Assembly: GCA_001661515.1 (NCBI GenBank)
Contig: LUVW01000002.1
Coordinates: forward strand, 813,850 to 877,849
Source: Capniomyces stellatus
Lineage: Eukaryota; Kickxellomycota; Harpellomycetes; Harpellales; Legeriomycetaceae
Length of the DNA stretch: 64,000 bases
Direction: 5' to 3'
A program made the position numbers and the translations under genes. Positions 1 through 12,116 of this stretch are shown here, piece by piece. How positions within the stretch are numbered: the first letter of the stretch is position 1; the number at the start of each line of letters is the position of its first letter. The notes below the pieces were generated by a model. It searched no databases. It was not told where the DNA came from and worked only from the letters and a program-made list of their open reading frames with translations.

Positions 1-743
1 AGTCTGTCCACGATTTGGATGCTCTTGAAGCCGTCGACTCAATTGAACAGCTCGGCTACCACACACCCAACATCATCTCCACTCTTGCAAACAACAACCA
101 CTCCTTTTTGGGAAGCATGAGTCATGCAAACAGCTTCAACTCTCTGCACTCCCCAAAACTAAGAAACTCAAACTACCCTTCTTCTGTTAGGTCAATTGGT
201 ATCCCAAATCCCGCCGCTAACGTCTCTTCCTCTTTGCTAATCAACAATTACAACTCTCCGTCCTTTTCAAACTCAAACTCAAACCCAAACATATACCAAC
301 AAACAACCCACAGTAACTACCTGCAACAAAACCAAGCTGCTACTACTACTACTGCTAATGCTGCTTCTAGTAGTCAAAGGAATATAAATTCCCTTTCTAA
401 TGTTCCAACCTCATCAACTCCACAATCAAGATCCGCCAACGTCTCGCGCTCCTCAATTACTCCAAACCACCCCTTAACTACACTAAACCCACACGTCAGA
501 TCAACCACTTCTCATTCAAACTTTTATTCCTCCCCGCTTTCTAGACAGCCTGCCGTTACCAACCAAGGTTTTGATAATGAGGATCATGGCAGTGCTAACC
601 GTGTTGCCAATGACCATCCTAACCAGTTTAATCTTGATAACAACTCGGAATACCAAGATGATTCTGAATACAGTCGGTATAGCCCACCTGAATCTACCGG
701 TTTCCCCACCCAGAACCAGCACCGAGAGGATCAACACCGATAA
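1..743 (+). CDS. C-terminal part of a Ser/Asn-rich protein, 5' truncated by window edge
   Basis: The reading frame is open from base 3 to a TAA at 741-743, so about 246 C-terminal residues are visible and the start lies outside the window. The visible part is low complexity and very rich in Ser, Asn, Pro and Thr, with short runs of threonine/alanine and several SN and NS repeats. It looks disordered. The only more ordered piece is the first 30 residues, which are acidic and leucine-containing (about residues 3-26 of the visible part). No domain is recognisable, so no function is given. Such tails are common in fungal regulators and RNA-binding proteins, but that is only a general association. 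Shadow frames on both strands are shorter and compositionally worse. Confidence 0.6.
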   Translation, partial: SVHDLDALEAVDSIEQLGYHTPNIISTLANNNHSFLGSMSHANSFNSLHSPKLRNSNYPSSVRSIGIPNPAANVSSSLLINNYNSPSFSNSNSNPNIYQQTTHSNYLQQNQAATTTTANAASSSQRNINSLSNVPTSSTPQSRSANVSRSSITPNHPLTTLNPHVRSTTSHSNFYSSPLSRQPAVTNQGFDNEDHGSANRVANDHPNQFNLDNNSEYQDDSEYSRYSPPESTGFPTQNQHREDQHR

Positions 744-2395
744 ATTGATTCACTACCCTCCCTTTCCCTCCTTCCTCCCCCACCTTTTTTTTTGATTATA
801 TATACAAGTCTACTTTTCTATCTATACATTTTATTTTTCTATTTTCCCTTATTAACACCTCATTTACTTTTGTTACACTTTTAATCTCGTTTTCTTTATT
901 AATCTAAAAAAAAAAGAAAGTCACAATGGCTAGTTTAACACAATGTCTAGACAATAGAGTAGCAGAGCGCTGTAGACAACTTGATCTTTAACAGTTTTAT
1001 GTTGACTCTGATAAGATGCAATTTTTTCTATATATATATTTTTTTTCATTTCAATAAAAAGATAAAATAAAGCATGCTGGGCGGTGAAGTTGGCTTGACT
1101 GAGTATAGTCCAAGTAATATCAACCAGTCTCATTAGTAGAAAGTATAAACACTTGAAGCTTGAGTATCAGTGATGTTTAAAAAATAAAAAAGAATGAATA
1201 AAGCTGTCAAGGTGTTACGAGTTGCCCGAGTTTTATGAAACAGCAATGTTATAAATAAACTTTAAATGGGAAATTGGTTTCAATATCTAAAGTATTGCCG
1301 TACTAATATTGGTTCTGGCTTAGAGTGTTTGTTGGCTGCATATTGGTTGTTTTGGTGTGGATTCCAAAGTCCGTACAATTATATACCAACCGAATTAGTA
1401 AAACGTCAAGCTGTGCGCGCAATATTTATTTGTTGGATAGTAAGGCTAATTCCAGAGATTATAAAGCAGATTAAACCTAAAATATAATCTAGGTTTAACA
1501 AACGGAAAGAAAGAAAAAAAAACCAAGATAATTATTGCTAAGAACTCGACAGAATTACTCTACTAAATATCCCAACCTTTCTTTTCTAATAGAATTTAGA
1601 GAAAAGCTAAAACTATACTCAATCAAGTAAATCGAGAAGGTTAAACGAAACTGATTTACGATAAAATCAAACCGTTACTATATAGGGAGCACGTTATATG
1701 CAAATAGATCGAGAGATTAACCAAAAAGAAAACTGTTTGTGGTAAAAAAATATAGCAGGCATAAAAAGCTGAAACAGAAACAAACAACTTTTAGGCAAAG
1801 CAAAGGAAAAATAATAATAGCCAAGTTTACAGCGTCAAAACAACATACACACATTAATAGCTAGACTAGGTATATCAAACGTCAAACGATCCGAGCTTAA
1901 CCAAAATATAAATTAAAGCGAGAGTATATCAGAGCGGCAGCAAACTTGACAGTAAACCGAACAAGTCAAGCATATAAAGAAAACTTTGTCAACAGCGACT
2001 TGGAATAAGAACAGCAGGGTAAACCGGTATTAAAGAATCAACGGTATAGAATCTGGGAATAAAATCTCGCCTTTTGTTTGTGTTGAGAAAAATAAAAAAA
2101 GCAAAACGTCTAGTAGAAATAAACTAAAATCCGAGGATTGGATTTCAACTTGACAAACACTACAATTGTTCAGCAAGTATAGTTAAAAAAAAATCAACCA
2201 AAGAACCATAATCTGCACTGAACAATAAGAAAGCAAACAAACAAGAAAGCAGCAGAAGTTTGAGCTCTAAGGTCAATAGCAACAAGAAAACAGATAGTAT
2301 AAATAAAGTACAGTAGATTGAATAAATATCTTTACACTTATTTTGCCATCAAAGTGTAAATAGACTATTTGGAAGAACTTTTGATTGGAAATATT
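744..2395. other. Intergenic region upstream of the RING-finger gene
   Basis: This is AT-rich DNA with poly-A and poly-T tracts. It holds one 73-codon ATG frame at 1266-1487 (+) with a hydrophobic middle and a basic end, which I do not recognise and do not call as a gene. The last kilobase is purine-rich on the + strand (many AAG, GAA and ACA runs), which resembles a long 5' leader of the next gene. Confidence 0.5.
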
Positions 2396-5300
2396 ATGAA
2401 TATATTGCAGAGCGATTACAACACAGAAAACTCGAAAAAAATAGCAGACAGCCACAAAGAAATAACATACAGCAAAAAAGAATTTGAGTCAATATGGATT
2501 CCATCAAAAGAAATTCCGGAAAGAACGGTGCTCTATTTGAAAATGAACACACAGGTACAGTTTCCAGAGCCTACAGCTACAGAAAAAAAGGCTTTGAAGT
2601 CCCTAAACAGTCTCAAAGACAAGGAAGGGGGTTGTCGGGAGATGTATGAGGCTATTTCAACGCTTTTAGGTACAGGGAAGTCGAGCAGTAAGAGTCGCAA
2701 TCGTAATGGGGGGGTTTGGCTTGGGTCAATGCTGAAACGCATTATAGAGCAAAACAACAACGCGGTTGTCAGAATTTATACCGAGTCTGTAGAAAAACAG
2801 GATGTGGTGATTACCGAGGATATTTCAGAATCCCAGCGATCGGATATAAACAACACAGTTCAGTTGGATGGCAGACGTGATGTATCCAGCTTAATTTGCT
2901 ATTTGAATGGTAGTATTGACAAGTATGCTTGTGTTGGCTGTAATGGAGTGGGCGAGTTTAGCCAAGCGATTCTTTTCAAGGCCATTGGTGGGTCAACACA
3001 CACGTGTGGTTTCTGTGGTCGAATAGGGATATTCCAGCAGGTACTATGCGATAGCTCTGATGGTCCAGATAGTCCAGGCGCAGAGGATGTGGCGTTTGAG
3101 GCTACATTATCACCAACATATAGTAGCAAGCGCGAGACTCAAGTGAGGGCACAGGTTTTAAAGGATATCGGGTCTGGGATTAACAATGTCTTAGTTTTTG
3201 GCGAATCCAAGACTGTAAATGGGTTTAGCGACGAAGTTCTAAAGCGCTTGACTTCAAATTCAGACTTGGTGGTAAGAGTGGTAGAAGGCGAGTATGCTAG
3301 AAAACATAATGGCACGGAGTTTGGTAGTGGGAGCGATTCACAGAGCGAGGAAATAGCAATCAGTGGACCTTCTGTCAATGGGGAGATGGATGGGAAAGAT
3401 AAAACGTTGGGAAATAAGAGCATAAACGCACCAAGTGGTTGTCAAAGCACCAAATCCAAGAGTAAACCCAAGTCTAAAGCAGTAAAAAGTACAAACAAAG
3501 ACCCAAATACAGATATAAAACATGTTACTAAGCTAGAAATAGACCTGGATCAGCAGTTTAAACCCGAGGGTTCAGCACACTTGTCAGAGGCAGAGAGGAA
3601 TATAAGGAACAAGAGGAAAGACAAGGTGTCAATGAATCATCTGTTGAACTTTTCGCTTCCTCCTCGGCCAATTCCAACAACGCCAGTGATCAGAAGAAGA
3701 AACCTCAAGTATGACAGTGAGCCTTACAGCCGCGAGGTGTTTGTTAGAGCAAATTATAGATTTGTGTTGAAAAGCAACATTGAACTGAATAGCGAGATAT
3801 TTACTAAACCAGACATCAAGTTTGATTGGAACGATGTAGAACAAGTTGTAAGTAAATTTGTATTTTTGGCTGGAATGGGCACTCAAGATTAATTAACAAG
3901 ATGAAATACCAAGAAAAGCAGCAATTAAAAGTCAATGTAAAAGATAGTACAGATAAATAAAAAAAGATAGACAGATAAAGCAATGTGTATAGTGTCAAAA
4001 CAGTAAACGTTATAAATGGATTGTATAGGTTGTACCAAGTACAGGAACGATTTCATGCCCGATTTGCCTGGAGATACCTACGGCGCCCAGAGTGACACAA
4101 TGTGGCCACGTCTATTGCTACAGTTGCATGTTGCGATTTTTATCTGAGGTGGACAGAAAGAAACATAAATGTCCGGTGTGTTGGTCGGATGTGGAAATAG
4201 CAGAACTAAAGCGAGCAAAAATATGGGAAACGCACAATACACTAAGCAGTTTTGATATTGATGAAAAGCCAAGCAGTTTAGACAGCAAAGATAGGGTATT
4301 GGGAGGGAGTGAAAAAGTAATAGAGATGCGGCTGATGAGGAGGGTTGTGGGAACAACGTTTGCTTACCCAAACGACTCAATATTCTGGAAAATTGCCGAG
4401 AATTACGAGTCAAGAAACAAAAATGGAATGGTTAACAAACTGCCCTATTGCGAGTGGGACGAGGATGCGCTAGGATTTGCAAAGTTTATGTGGAGTTCAA
4501 GCGATGTTAGCGATGCCTTAAGACGACAGGAGTTAATTGATTTGGACAAGTTACAGAAAGATTCGAGTATTGACGGGCAAACCAAGATGTATCTACAATT
4601 TGCAACCGAAATGATTGAAACTGAGCTCAAGTTAGCCGAAAGTTTGGTTACCAAAAACGCAGTGTTTGCAGAAAGGGATATTCTGGGCTTGAGAACGCTA
4701 CAGTTGGCGAAAAGTAGGCCAGGAAACAAAGGGACTAGCAGTAGAGTCGAAGGAGGTGCCTCTGGGGAGCACGGGGTATATACGTTCTACCAGTCAGCTG
4801 ATGGTCAACATATTTACCTGAGTCCATTGGACTTGAGAATCCTAAAACAGTCGTACGAAAGTAGTTCAGGAAGCCAAAGCACTACCAGAGACAGTGATGT
4901 TGGTGCTAATGTTGAAGGGGAGGAGGAGGAGGAGAAGGAGGAGGAGGAGGAAGGCTCGAGCAAAGAGTTGGTTGAGGATAGGGGTAGAGAGATAGGCAGG
5001 ACAATAGAGTTGCCAAACCTGATAAACGTGAGGGTAAAGCACTTGGCTAGAACGGCAGCAACAAAAGAGTTTCGCAAGAAGAATAAATTTCTGGACCACA
5101 TAGCGTTAAGGTGCGACTTGGTGCTGGCAGAGGCAAATCTAGTGGAAATGGTTGGTGCACATACATTGAAGGAGTTTGAGAAGCAAATAAGAACACGTGA
5201 CAGGATCCACAACGATCACAAAAAAAGGGAGCTTGTTGAGAATGCCAGAATGAACGTGGTGGCAAAGAACATGGAGTTGAAAAGTCGGATTGCTGTGCAG

Positions 5301-6287
5301 TGTCATCCATACCACCCGGTCCATGAGCATTTGGACGAACTGATACGTTCAAGTTCAAGTATGGCTGGGAGCAGAGGTATGGATGGAGGCGCAGATTCTA
5401 GAGGCGGAAGCATTGGCAATGTTGGAAGTGGCGGTAGCGGGCTGGGTGTTGTTGCTGCGAATGGCGAGCTGATGGTTGACGGGAAAGAATTGGAGATGAT
5501 CCAGAGGAATTTAAACTTAGGAATGAGTTTGCATACACCTCACTCGAATGAGCTGGATACCATGTTGGTTCGATCGGTTGGGGTTGGGGCTTTAAGGTCA
5601 GAGTTCCCAAGCCTAGGCAAGTTGGAAAAAGACAATGACACAGGATTTAGTCGAGCAGGAAATGTGGACACGGGAGTATCGCACAGTGGCTTAATGAGTA
5701 GCGGTCTAGGTAACGGATACGCAGGTCAGGGGGGCTTTGGAGTCCATTTAAACAGGCAAGGTCGATCGGTGGTTTATAACAATGGCCAACGTGCATATGG
5801 GTCTAACTCAGGCAAAAGCGGGCAGGCTGGGCTTGGAAACACAGGGGTTTGGGGAAGTTCAAGCAGCAATGTGCACAAACAGCCGCTGAAAAAATCACAA
5901 CTTAATGGTAATGGGAATAGAAGCGGATACGGATACGAGTACACAAGCTCAACAACACTGCTAAGTTTAGACCAGGTGTGGGCACAGTTGGACGATAAAC
6001 CATCAAACCCAAAGGAAAGGGGGAGTCGTACTGGTGACAGGGGTTTGGATGTGGGTGTGGGCGTGGGTACAGATAGGCATGTATATGGGGATTCGGTTTT
6101 GGGTCCAGGGCCAGGTTTAGATCTACGCCTAGAGTCAGATGTGGATGGTGGTGGTGGTGGTGGTGGTGGTGGCGGCGGTGATCACTGTCAGCCGGCCAAA
6201 CTTAACCAGAAACAAAAAAACAAGTTGAAGCAGAAAGCCATGAAAAAACTGACTGTGGCCGGGTCTATTCCTATCAACCGCCGCTAA
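2396..6287 (+). CDS. RNF10: RING finger protein of the RNF10/MAG2 family, with long N-terminal extension
   Basis: Two exons, 2396-3847 and 4029-6287, give 1236 aa. The intron (3848-4028) has a GTAAGT donor and TATAG acceptor and is phase 0. The RNF10/Mag2 signature is clear: an NHLLNF box near residue 412, a block around YSREVFVRANYRFVL, then D-W-x-x-VEQV, which leads across the splice into a C3HC4 RING at residues 494-535 (C494, C497, C509, H511, C514, C517, C532, C535). RNF10-family proteins are E3 ubiquitin ligases; human RNF10 acts on 40S ribosomal proteins, and yeast Mag2 works in ribosome quality control. The C-terminal half has acidic, Gly-rich and poly-Gly stretches and ends in a basic Lys-rich tail. 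The protein is longer than RNF10 (about 810 aa) or Mag2 (about 670 aa). The first 400 residues contain two CxxC pairs (CVGC, CGFC) that I cannot assign. An in-frame TTG lies nine codons upstream; the ATG at 2396 is preferred. Confidence 0.87.
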
Positions 6288-6709
6288 CCCATTAAGCCGC
6301 AAATACTAAATGCTTTATATTTTTTCTTTATATTTTTCACTAAAATCATTATTGCTTTTGATAATGTTGATTTGACAATGTTTTCCTTATTCTTTTCAAT
6401 TGCTCAATTCCACCAGGTAAATAAAAATAAAATAAAATAAAAAAAGGACTTCAACGTGTAACATTCATTCAAATTTTCATCAAATCTGACAGGAACGCTC
6501 AACACATGAATAATGAAATTCCGGTGATAGTGAGGGGGTTTTTTACGATTAAAATAAATGATACCTTGTAATATAATTGGAATAAAAAAAAATAAAAGTA
6601 TACAAAAAGCTTCAGGAATAAACAGGAATGCGAGTGTATCTAGAGCTGAAAGGAAGAGGGCAGTTGGAAATGTGGCGAAAGAGAAGAACAAGTTGGATAT
6701 ATAAAGTTG
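6288..6709. other. Short convergent intergenic region
   Basis: This 422-bp spacer lies between the 3' ends of the RING gene (+) and TFG2 (-). It contains T-rich and A-rich tracts (AATAAAATAAAAT near 6420) suitable for 3'-end formation on either strand. Nothing else is seen. Confidence 0.5.
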
Positions 6710-7804
6710 CTACTCAACGTCTTCAAAGTCGTCATCATCGTCAAAGTTGTCATTTTCGCTTGCACCACCATTTCCAGAAACACCACTGTTTTCTGTGTTG
6801 TATTGGTCGTTGGAATTTGAGTCGGTGCGGGTGGCGTGAGTGTTGTCAACATAAGCATTGGTGTTTCTGGGTACATTGGATGTGGGTTTGGAGTTAGAAG
6901 TGGCGCTGTTGGTGGCAACTGAACAAAATTCTGGCTTCAAGTTGTACATGGACGTGTATGGGCCTCGCTTGTTGAGGATTGCAATATCGGTAAGTACCTC
7001 TTTTAGATATATGGACGGCTGTTTTGTGAATTCTATCAGACCTTTAAACGTCCAGTATGTGTATTTTTCAAAAGCACCAAACAGCAAGTCCAGCAGCTCG
7101 TTTCTTGGTATCCGCTCCATCTTTCCTTCAAAACCATTGGCTCCGCCCAACCCCAAAGCAGCAAGCCTCGATTTCCTGGAACTATTAAGAAGACTCTTAA
7201 CAGACCCTGGCGAAAACATGCTATTGCTCTTGTGTGTTGACCCAAGCACCTGCACTGTTCTGCTTGGTTTGCTGCTCAGTATCGTTCGTTTGCGCATGAT
7301 TTCTTGGTACTCTTCATTTAATGTTGGCGAAACCGTGCATTCGTGGTGAATAGTTCCTGTCAAATACGTTGGGAACTGCTTGTTCGCTAGCACGCTCGTT
7401 GGCTTTGCATCGTTTCCTGGCTTCTTGCCTTCAGAAAACACATACATGTTTTTTACCTCGCTATTTACTACTTTTAAATTGTAATCCTTTGGCACATCTG
7501 AATTCAACTCGTTTTCTTGCAGAATCAACGAGATGTTGTTTCCAAACTCATCAGGCGTATTGTATATCCGAACTTTGCCAATCTCCAACCCTTCATTATC
7601 TATTCTCTGCCACTTTTCGCTCAGAAACTTTGGCACTTTAACCAACCAAACCTTTGTATCCAACTCGCCCATCCCCAACTCGTCAATTTCTTCATCAATC
7701 ATTGAGGCTTGTGAATTTTGCATATTGTACATTTCTGGATCCAGCTCACGAATATCATCTTCCTGACCCATAAACTCTGGTCCCTCTTCTCCGTCTGATT
7801 CCAT
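6710..7804 (-). CDS. TFG2: Transcription initiation factor IIF subunit beta (RAP30/Tfg2)
   Basis: A single-exon gene of 364 aa. The start is the ATG at 7804-7802, because a TTG two codons upstream is less likely. Features of TFIIF beta are visible in order: an acidic N-terminus; the dimerisation region beginning with KVWLVKVPKFLSEKW (about residues 52-66) and I-GKVRIY; the Y-TGTIHHECTVSP segment (about 145-165) leading into an EEYQEIMRKR helix; and a C-terminal winged helix with ELLDLLFGAFEKYTYWTFKGL and QPSIYLKEVLTDIAILNKRGPY (about 238-292). The last 60 residues are Asn/Ser-rich and end in an acidic Asp/Glu run. The protein is a general RNA polymerase II initiation factor in the nucleus and pairs with TFIIF alpha. 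The identification is firm; the low-complexity tail is lineage-specific. Confidence 0.95.
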   Translation of the reverse strand: MESDGEEGPEFMGQEDDIRELDPEMYNMQNSQASMIDEEIDELGMGELDTKVWLVKVPKFLSEKWQRIDNEGLEIGKVRIYNTPDEFGNNISLILQENELNSDVPKDYNLKVVNSEVKNMYVFSEGKKPGNDAKPTSVLANKQFPTYLTGTIHHECTVSPTLNEEYQEIMRKRTILSSKPSRTVQVLGSTHKSNSMFSPGSVKSLLNSSRKSRLAALGLGGANGFEGKMERIPRNELLDLLFGAFEKYTYWTFKGLIEFTKQPSIYLKEVLTDIAILNKRGPYTSMYNLKPEFCSVATNSATSNSKPTSNVPRNTNAYVDNTHATRTDSNSNDQYNTENSGVSGNGGASENDNFDDDDDFEDVE

Positions 7805-8592
7805 TATCAATGCTTTATATAAATATGTGTTTTCTTTTTTTCTTTTTTTTTCTCTTGATGTAATCTAACTCGAAACGCAGAATTGTAATCGAGTGGATCT
7901 TTATTTAACGGTGGATTCTAAATTATAGATTCAAAGTCTATTAAATTTCGAGTCGGTTCTCCTGTAAACTAAACAATAATAATACCGCTCCTCTATACTT
8001 TCAAAGGAGATGAGGGAAAATGGCAAATGTGAGTGTGTTTTAAATTAAATCAAATCAAATCCACAAAAAAGCTATTATATTTTTATTTATTAATTTTTCA
8101 AGTAACTGGAAAGAATTGTTAATTAAAGAGTAAAGTAAATAAAATAAATAATGTAAAGAAAAAGGTGAAATATATTGGTTCAGAACTTTGGAAAATAAAT
8201 TGGTATTTGAACAAAACGAGTTAAAGGTAAAAAATAAAAACATTTATAAACGAAAAACAAGAGCTGGAAAGTTTAGGTAAATCAACAATGCTTAAACTGG
8301 AAAGCATAAAAGTGTATATCAGCCAAAACCAAGTCAAAACCATGTCAAAACCATGTCAAAACCATGTCAAAACCATGTCAAAACCATGTCAAAACCATGT
8401 CAAAACCATGTCAAAACCATGTCAAAACCATGTCAAAAATGTCTAATGAAAGGAGAAAAAGAAAAAGAAAAGGAAAGAGCTTGAGTTTGGGTTTAAAAAT
8501 TTAATAAAAAATAACATTAACAATAACAATTGAACGTATAAATAGAATAGAAAATAAGTATAAGTACGTAATATTGTATACTATAAATAAAA
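7805..8592. other. Intergenic region between TFG2 and MCD4
   Basis: This spacer carries the TFG2 promoter side (just above 7804) and the 3' flank of MCD4. It is AT-rich, and the only distinctive structure is the 11-bp tandem repeat at 8324-8442, listed separately. Confidence 0.5.
8324..8442. repeat. 11-bp tandem repeat, about ten copies (CAAAACCATGT)
   Basis: One degenerate copy (8324-8334, CAAAACCAAGT) is followed by nine identical copies of CAAAACCATGT at 8335-8433, then a shortened copy. It lies about 150 bp past the MCD4 stop codon. On the MCD4 strand the unit reads ACATGGTTTTG. The 11-bp period is not a multiple of three, so it is unlikely to be coding; it is about one helical turn. Confidence 0.95.
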
Positions 8593-11500
8593 TTAGTGGG
8601 TTTTCTTGACGGACTTGCTAGAAACTGAAACAGGGACAAGAGCTTTGCCAACAAGACCGTGACTGATAACAAACATGACAATAGAAAAAAGAACAAAGAG
8701 ACTTGAGATGCAGAAATGGCTAATGCTTGTTCCTATATCCAGCCAACTTCCTTCATCCCTGACCATGAAAAAGAAATTCAAAGTCATTAGATCGGTTGTA
8801 CTGAGAGCCAGCAAAAACAGACTAAAGGACGGAAGATTCAGGGAGCTGTTTAGGACCACAAAGACCGAGGATACCAAAAAGAAAGGAATAAAGATTTTGA
8901 AAAGCAGCAGAGTAGTCATAAAAAATGGGTTAAAGGTGGTGATTAGACGGTAGACAGACTCTATGCTGAAGGAGGATATGGAGGCCATATTTCCGGTTCC
9001 AAAAAACGCAAGGTTGACCAGCATTAGAAACAAGAGAGAAATACGCAAGTCGTCGTAGCGGAGATTTCTAAACTCGGAGGCCATCTGCTTGGCTTTTGCT
9101 CTCAATTTGGCTTTTGAGTTGTGGACAGTGATGTTGGTTAGTTGGCTGTCAAATCTGTCGATTAGGTCAACACCAGAGACTCTGATGAAAGTGGAGGGCA
9201 GCAATAGGTTGGAGTTTTTAGAGTCGTATAGCACTCTTTCGAGCATCAGCCAGGTCATTAGGACGCCAAACAAGCTAAAGTAGAAGAGAGACTCAAAAGA
9301 AATGGTCAGCAGAATCATGGGCGTTGCAAAGGACATGAACAAAACCACGAGTCTGTGGATATAGTGCTGATCTTGCTTTGTTCTAAACCCTAAAGAAGCC
9401 TCGAAAACAGGTAGGGTAGACAGAGCTAGAATGAACCAAGCCAGAGCCTGGTTGAACAAAGGCAGTCCCTGTCTGGCTTTCAGGCTGTTGGAGGTACTGT
9501 ACACAGTCAAAGTGGCAGCAAATACCAGCAGGGTCTGGGCCATCAGCGAGTATCTGTCATAGCTCATTGACCTCAGGGCTACTGATTGGCTGACGTACGC
9601 AGAAGTTTTCCCCTTGTTTTTATCGGCATTTTGTGCGTGTGGTTTGTTTAGAGCGGAGTTAAAGCCTGATTCTTGGATTGGTAGCGGTGGAAGAATAAAT
9701 TTGTCCGAGTAGGCAACAGCAGCCACGCCAAATCCAGTGATTACAAATCCGCCTAGTAGACTCAGGTATTGGTTTTCAGCCATGTTTACGGGCAGCATAG
9801 TAAAGACAGACGTCAAAACACAGAACCCAACCCAACTAAACAACAGCTTCCACTCGCGTTTGCGGATTGAGACTGGAACAACAGCAGGCCACGAAACTGC
9901 CAAAAATAGCAGTATTCCGGTATACACTCTTCTGTCGTGGTAGGCATATACCAACAGCTCCAAAGCCAAAACAGTCCCTACAATTGGTGCCGCCTTTTTG
10001 GCCATGTTGACTACAATGCTGCTATTTACTGCAAACTTTACTTTGTCTAGTCGGAAGTTCACAGCCTTGAATATCATCGGGATCTGTCTCAGCGTTTCCA
10101 TCCAGAAAAAGAATGGGAATGCAATGTATGCGTAGTAAATCAAAGGAAGCTGCTGTACATAAAACAGGTACATCAACGTGCCAAACATCAAAAACGAAGA
10201 CGAATATTGGAAGAATCCCCATTCCTCAAACTCGTCATCCTCCTCCTCTTTTCCCTCTCCCTCTACACCCACCCTACTCTTACTGTCATCACCTCCCACA
10301 CGCAGTCCAACACTGACTTCCTCGTCTTGTCCTCCCGCTCGTCTTCTTGAGCCTTCTGATTGCGGGGTTCCTTCTAAAAGTTCCGTGCCCTTTTCTTTAT
10401 CCTTTTTATTTGGTTTTCTTGCAACTATAACATCGAAGTCTGCTATGACGTATGTTTTCAATATGAATATTATACTATACGCTATCCATCCCAAGTAACC
10501 TGCTGTGATGATCGTTCGCAGAAAAACCCAGTCATATTTTTGGTAGTACCGAAGACCCTCAAGCCCCAATATAATCAGTTCGTTGCACTCTTTAATTGCC
10601 CCCTCATAATCATGCATTGTTATACGGTGCCTGATTCTTGTTAGTCTGCTATCTGTGTTTTCCATTAACGAATCAAATGGCACAAAAGGACTGAACGTTA
10701 TCCTAGTACTCTTTTTCTCAGCTAATAGCCATCCATTCAATTATTATAATTACTGTTATTATTATTATCATTGTCATCATTGTTGTCGTTATTATTATTA
10801 TTACTATAAATAATACTTTATACATCAACTTTTTTTTAATTTTTAAGTTACCTTGTTTAATTTCCAATTGTTCAACTATCTGTTTGGCATTGGTAAGCAT
10901 AGCCTTCGCCTTAAACTCGGTTGTTCCGTTTATGTAATTTAATGGCAAGTGCCCCACCGAGTTCATTGGTAATGGGATTCCTATCATTGCTGACATTAGC
11001 GGTGCAATATCTGCCTGGCTAACATCGTTACGCTCGTACTCATCAAGATCCCAGTTTTTTGAAAACTCATCGTGGCCCGATGCTTTTTCCCCTCCTTTGC
11101 TCTTAACCGGTCTGTTTATTCCAGCCCCCCATGCTACAATAGGCGTTCTTGTGTTATCTGGGTGTCCATCTCCATGCACCCCGTGGTCTCCCATCCCATG
11201 ATCTGCTGAAAATACATATGTCGTCTTCCCATCGTTGTTATAAAACTCTTCAACTGTCTTGACTGTCTTTTCAACCACCATATCAACATACCCAATGTTG
11301 TTCAGATATTCTTTCGAGTTGGGTCTGAATGCGTGTCCGTTAGTGTCTATCCCCAATAAATGCATGAATATCACTATCTTGTCCTGCCGAAGCTTTCTAT
11401 CCAATCCTTTATCTGTCTTCGCCACCGAAAACATCTCTTGAACCTTCAAATGCACAAACTCATCCAAATGCCAAGACTCGTGCCCAAAGTCCTCATACTC

Positions 11501-12116
11501 AGGCGGGTACATTATCGTTTCTATTTTGTTTTTATCCGTTGCGCCGTGTGCAAACATAGGCAGAATATCTGGTGACCCAAAAGACCACGTGTGCGAGCTC
11601 TGGTTAAACACCGAATCAAACTCTACTGGATTCATCTTCCATCCCTTTGTTACCGCAGACACATCTTCATAAAACCCTGCGATCAGTGCCACATGTCCTG
11701 GACGACTTTCTGTAGGCACCCTCGTGTGTGACACTCCAAATGTTGCCTCTTCCTTAATCACCTTGCGTAGATATGGCGCCAGGTATTTTTGCTCTGGGTT
11801 TGAAATGTTTTGGTATGTGTCAAAGAACTTGTCTGCTCTCAATCCATCCGCTATAGTTTATTTTTCAACCTTGTTATTTACCTCTCTTCTCTGAATTAAC
11901 TATTTATATGAATTCTTAAAACAATTGTTTATTAAACTGGCGCAACTTACCAACAATTAGGATTAATCGCTTTGCTGGCGGCTCTCCAGAAATCGTCTGT
12001 GGTGTCATTCCATGAACCAAAGGCGACCGAAAGTAGATATCAAATATACTAAACAGGTAGGCAATATGGAAGACTAGCCCCAAAAGCAGTAATCCAACCC
12101 GCGTTGAGGGAAACAT
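8593..12116 (-). CDS. MCD4: GPI ethanolamine phosphate transferase 1 (Mcd4/PIG-N)
   Basis: Three exons (12116-11951, 11850-10852, 10721-8593) give 1097 aa. Both introns are about 100-130 bp, have GT-AG ends and are phase 1. The enzyme adds ethanolamine phosphate to the first mannose of the GPI precursor in the ER. Residues 7-27 form a signal anchor. The luminal alkaline-phosphatase-like domain shows metal-site motifs: ADGLRAD (56-62), [12 protein letters not shown] (about 97-108), D-x-NGH, and [17 protein letters not shown]. The strongly Mcd4-like segment [20 protein letters not shown] identifies the paralogue rather than Gpi7 or Gpi13. The C-terminal part is the PigN domain, with about 12-14 hydrophobic segments. 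It is longer than yeast Mcd4 (919 aa). Part of the excess is a charged insertion (about residues 487-555, encoded near 10425-10225) rich in Glu, Gly and Asp, between the first two membrane segments of the PigN domain. Confidence 0.94.

Noticed and set aside
1266..1487. 73-codon ATG frame with hydrophobic centre
   Set aside because: No recognised family, no neighbouring exon and a composition expected from AT-rich DNA. RNA evidence would be needed.
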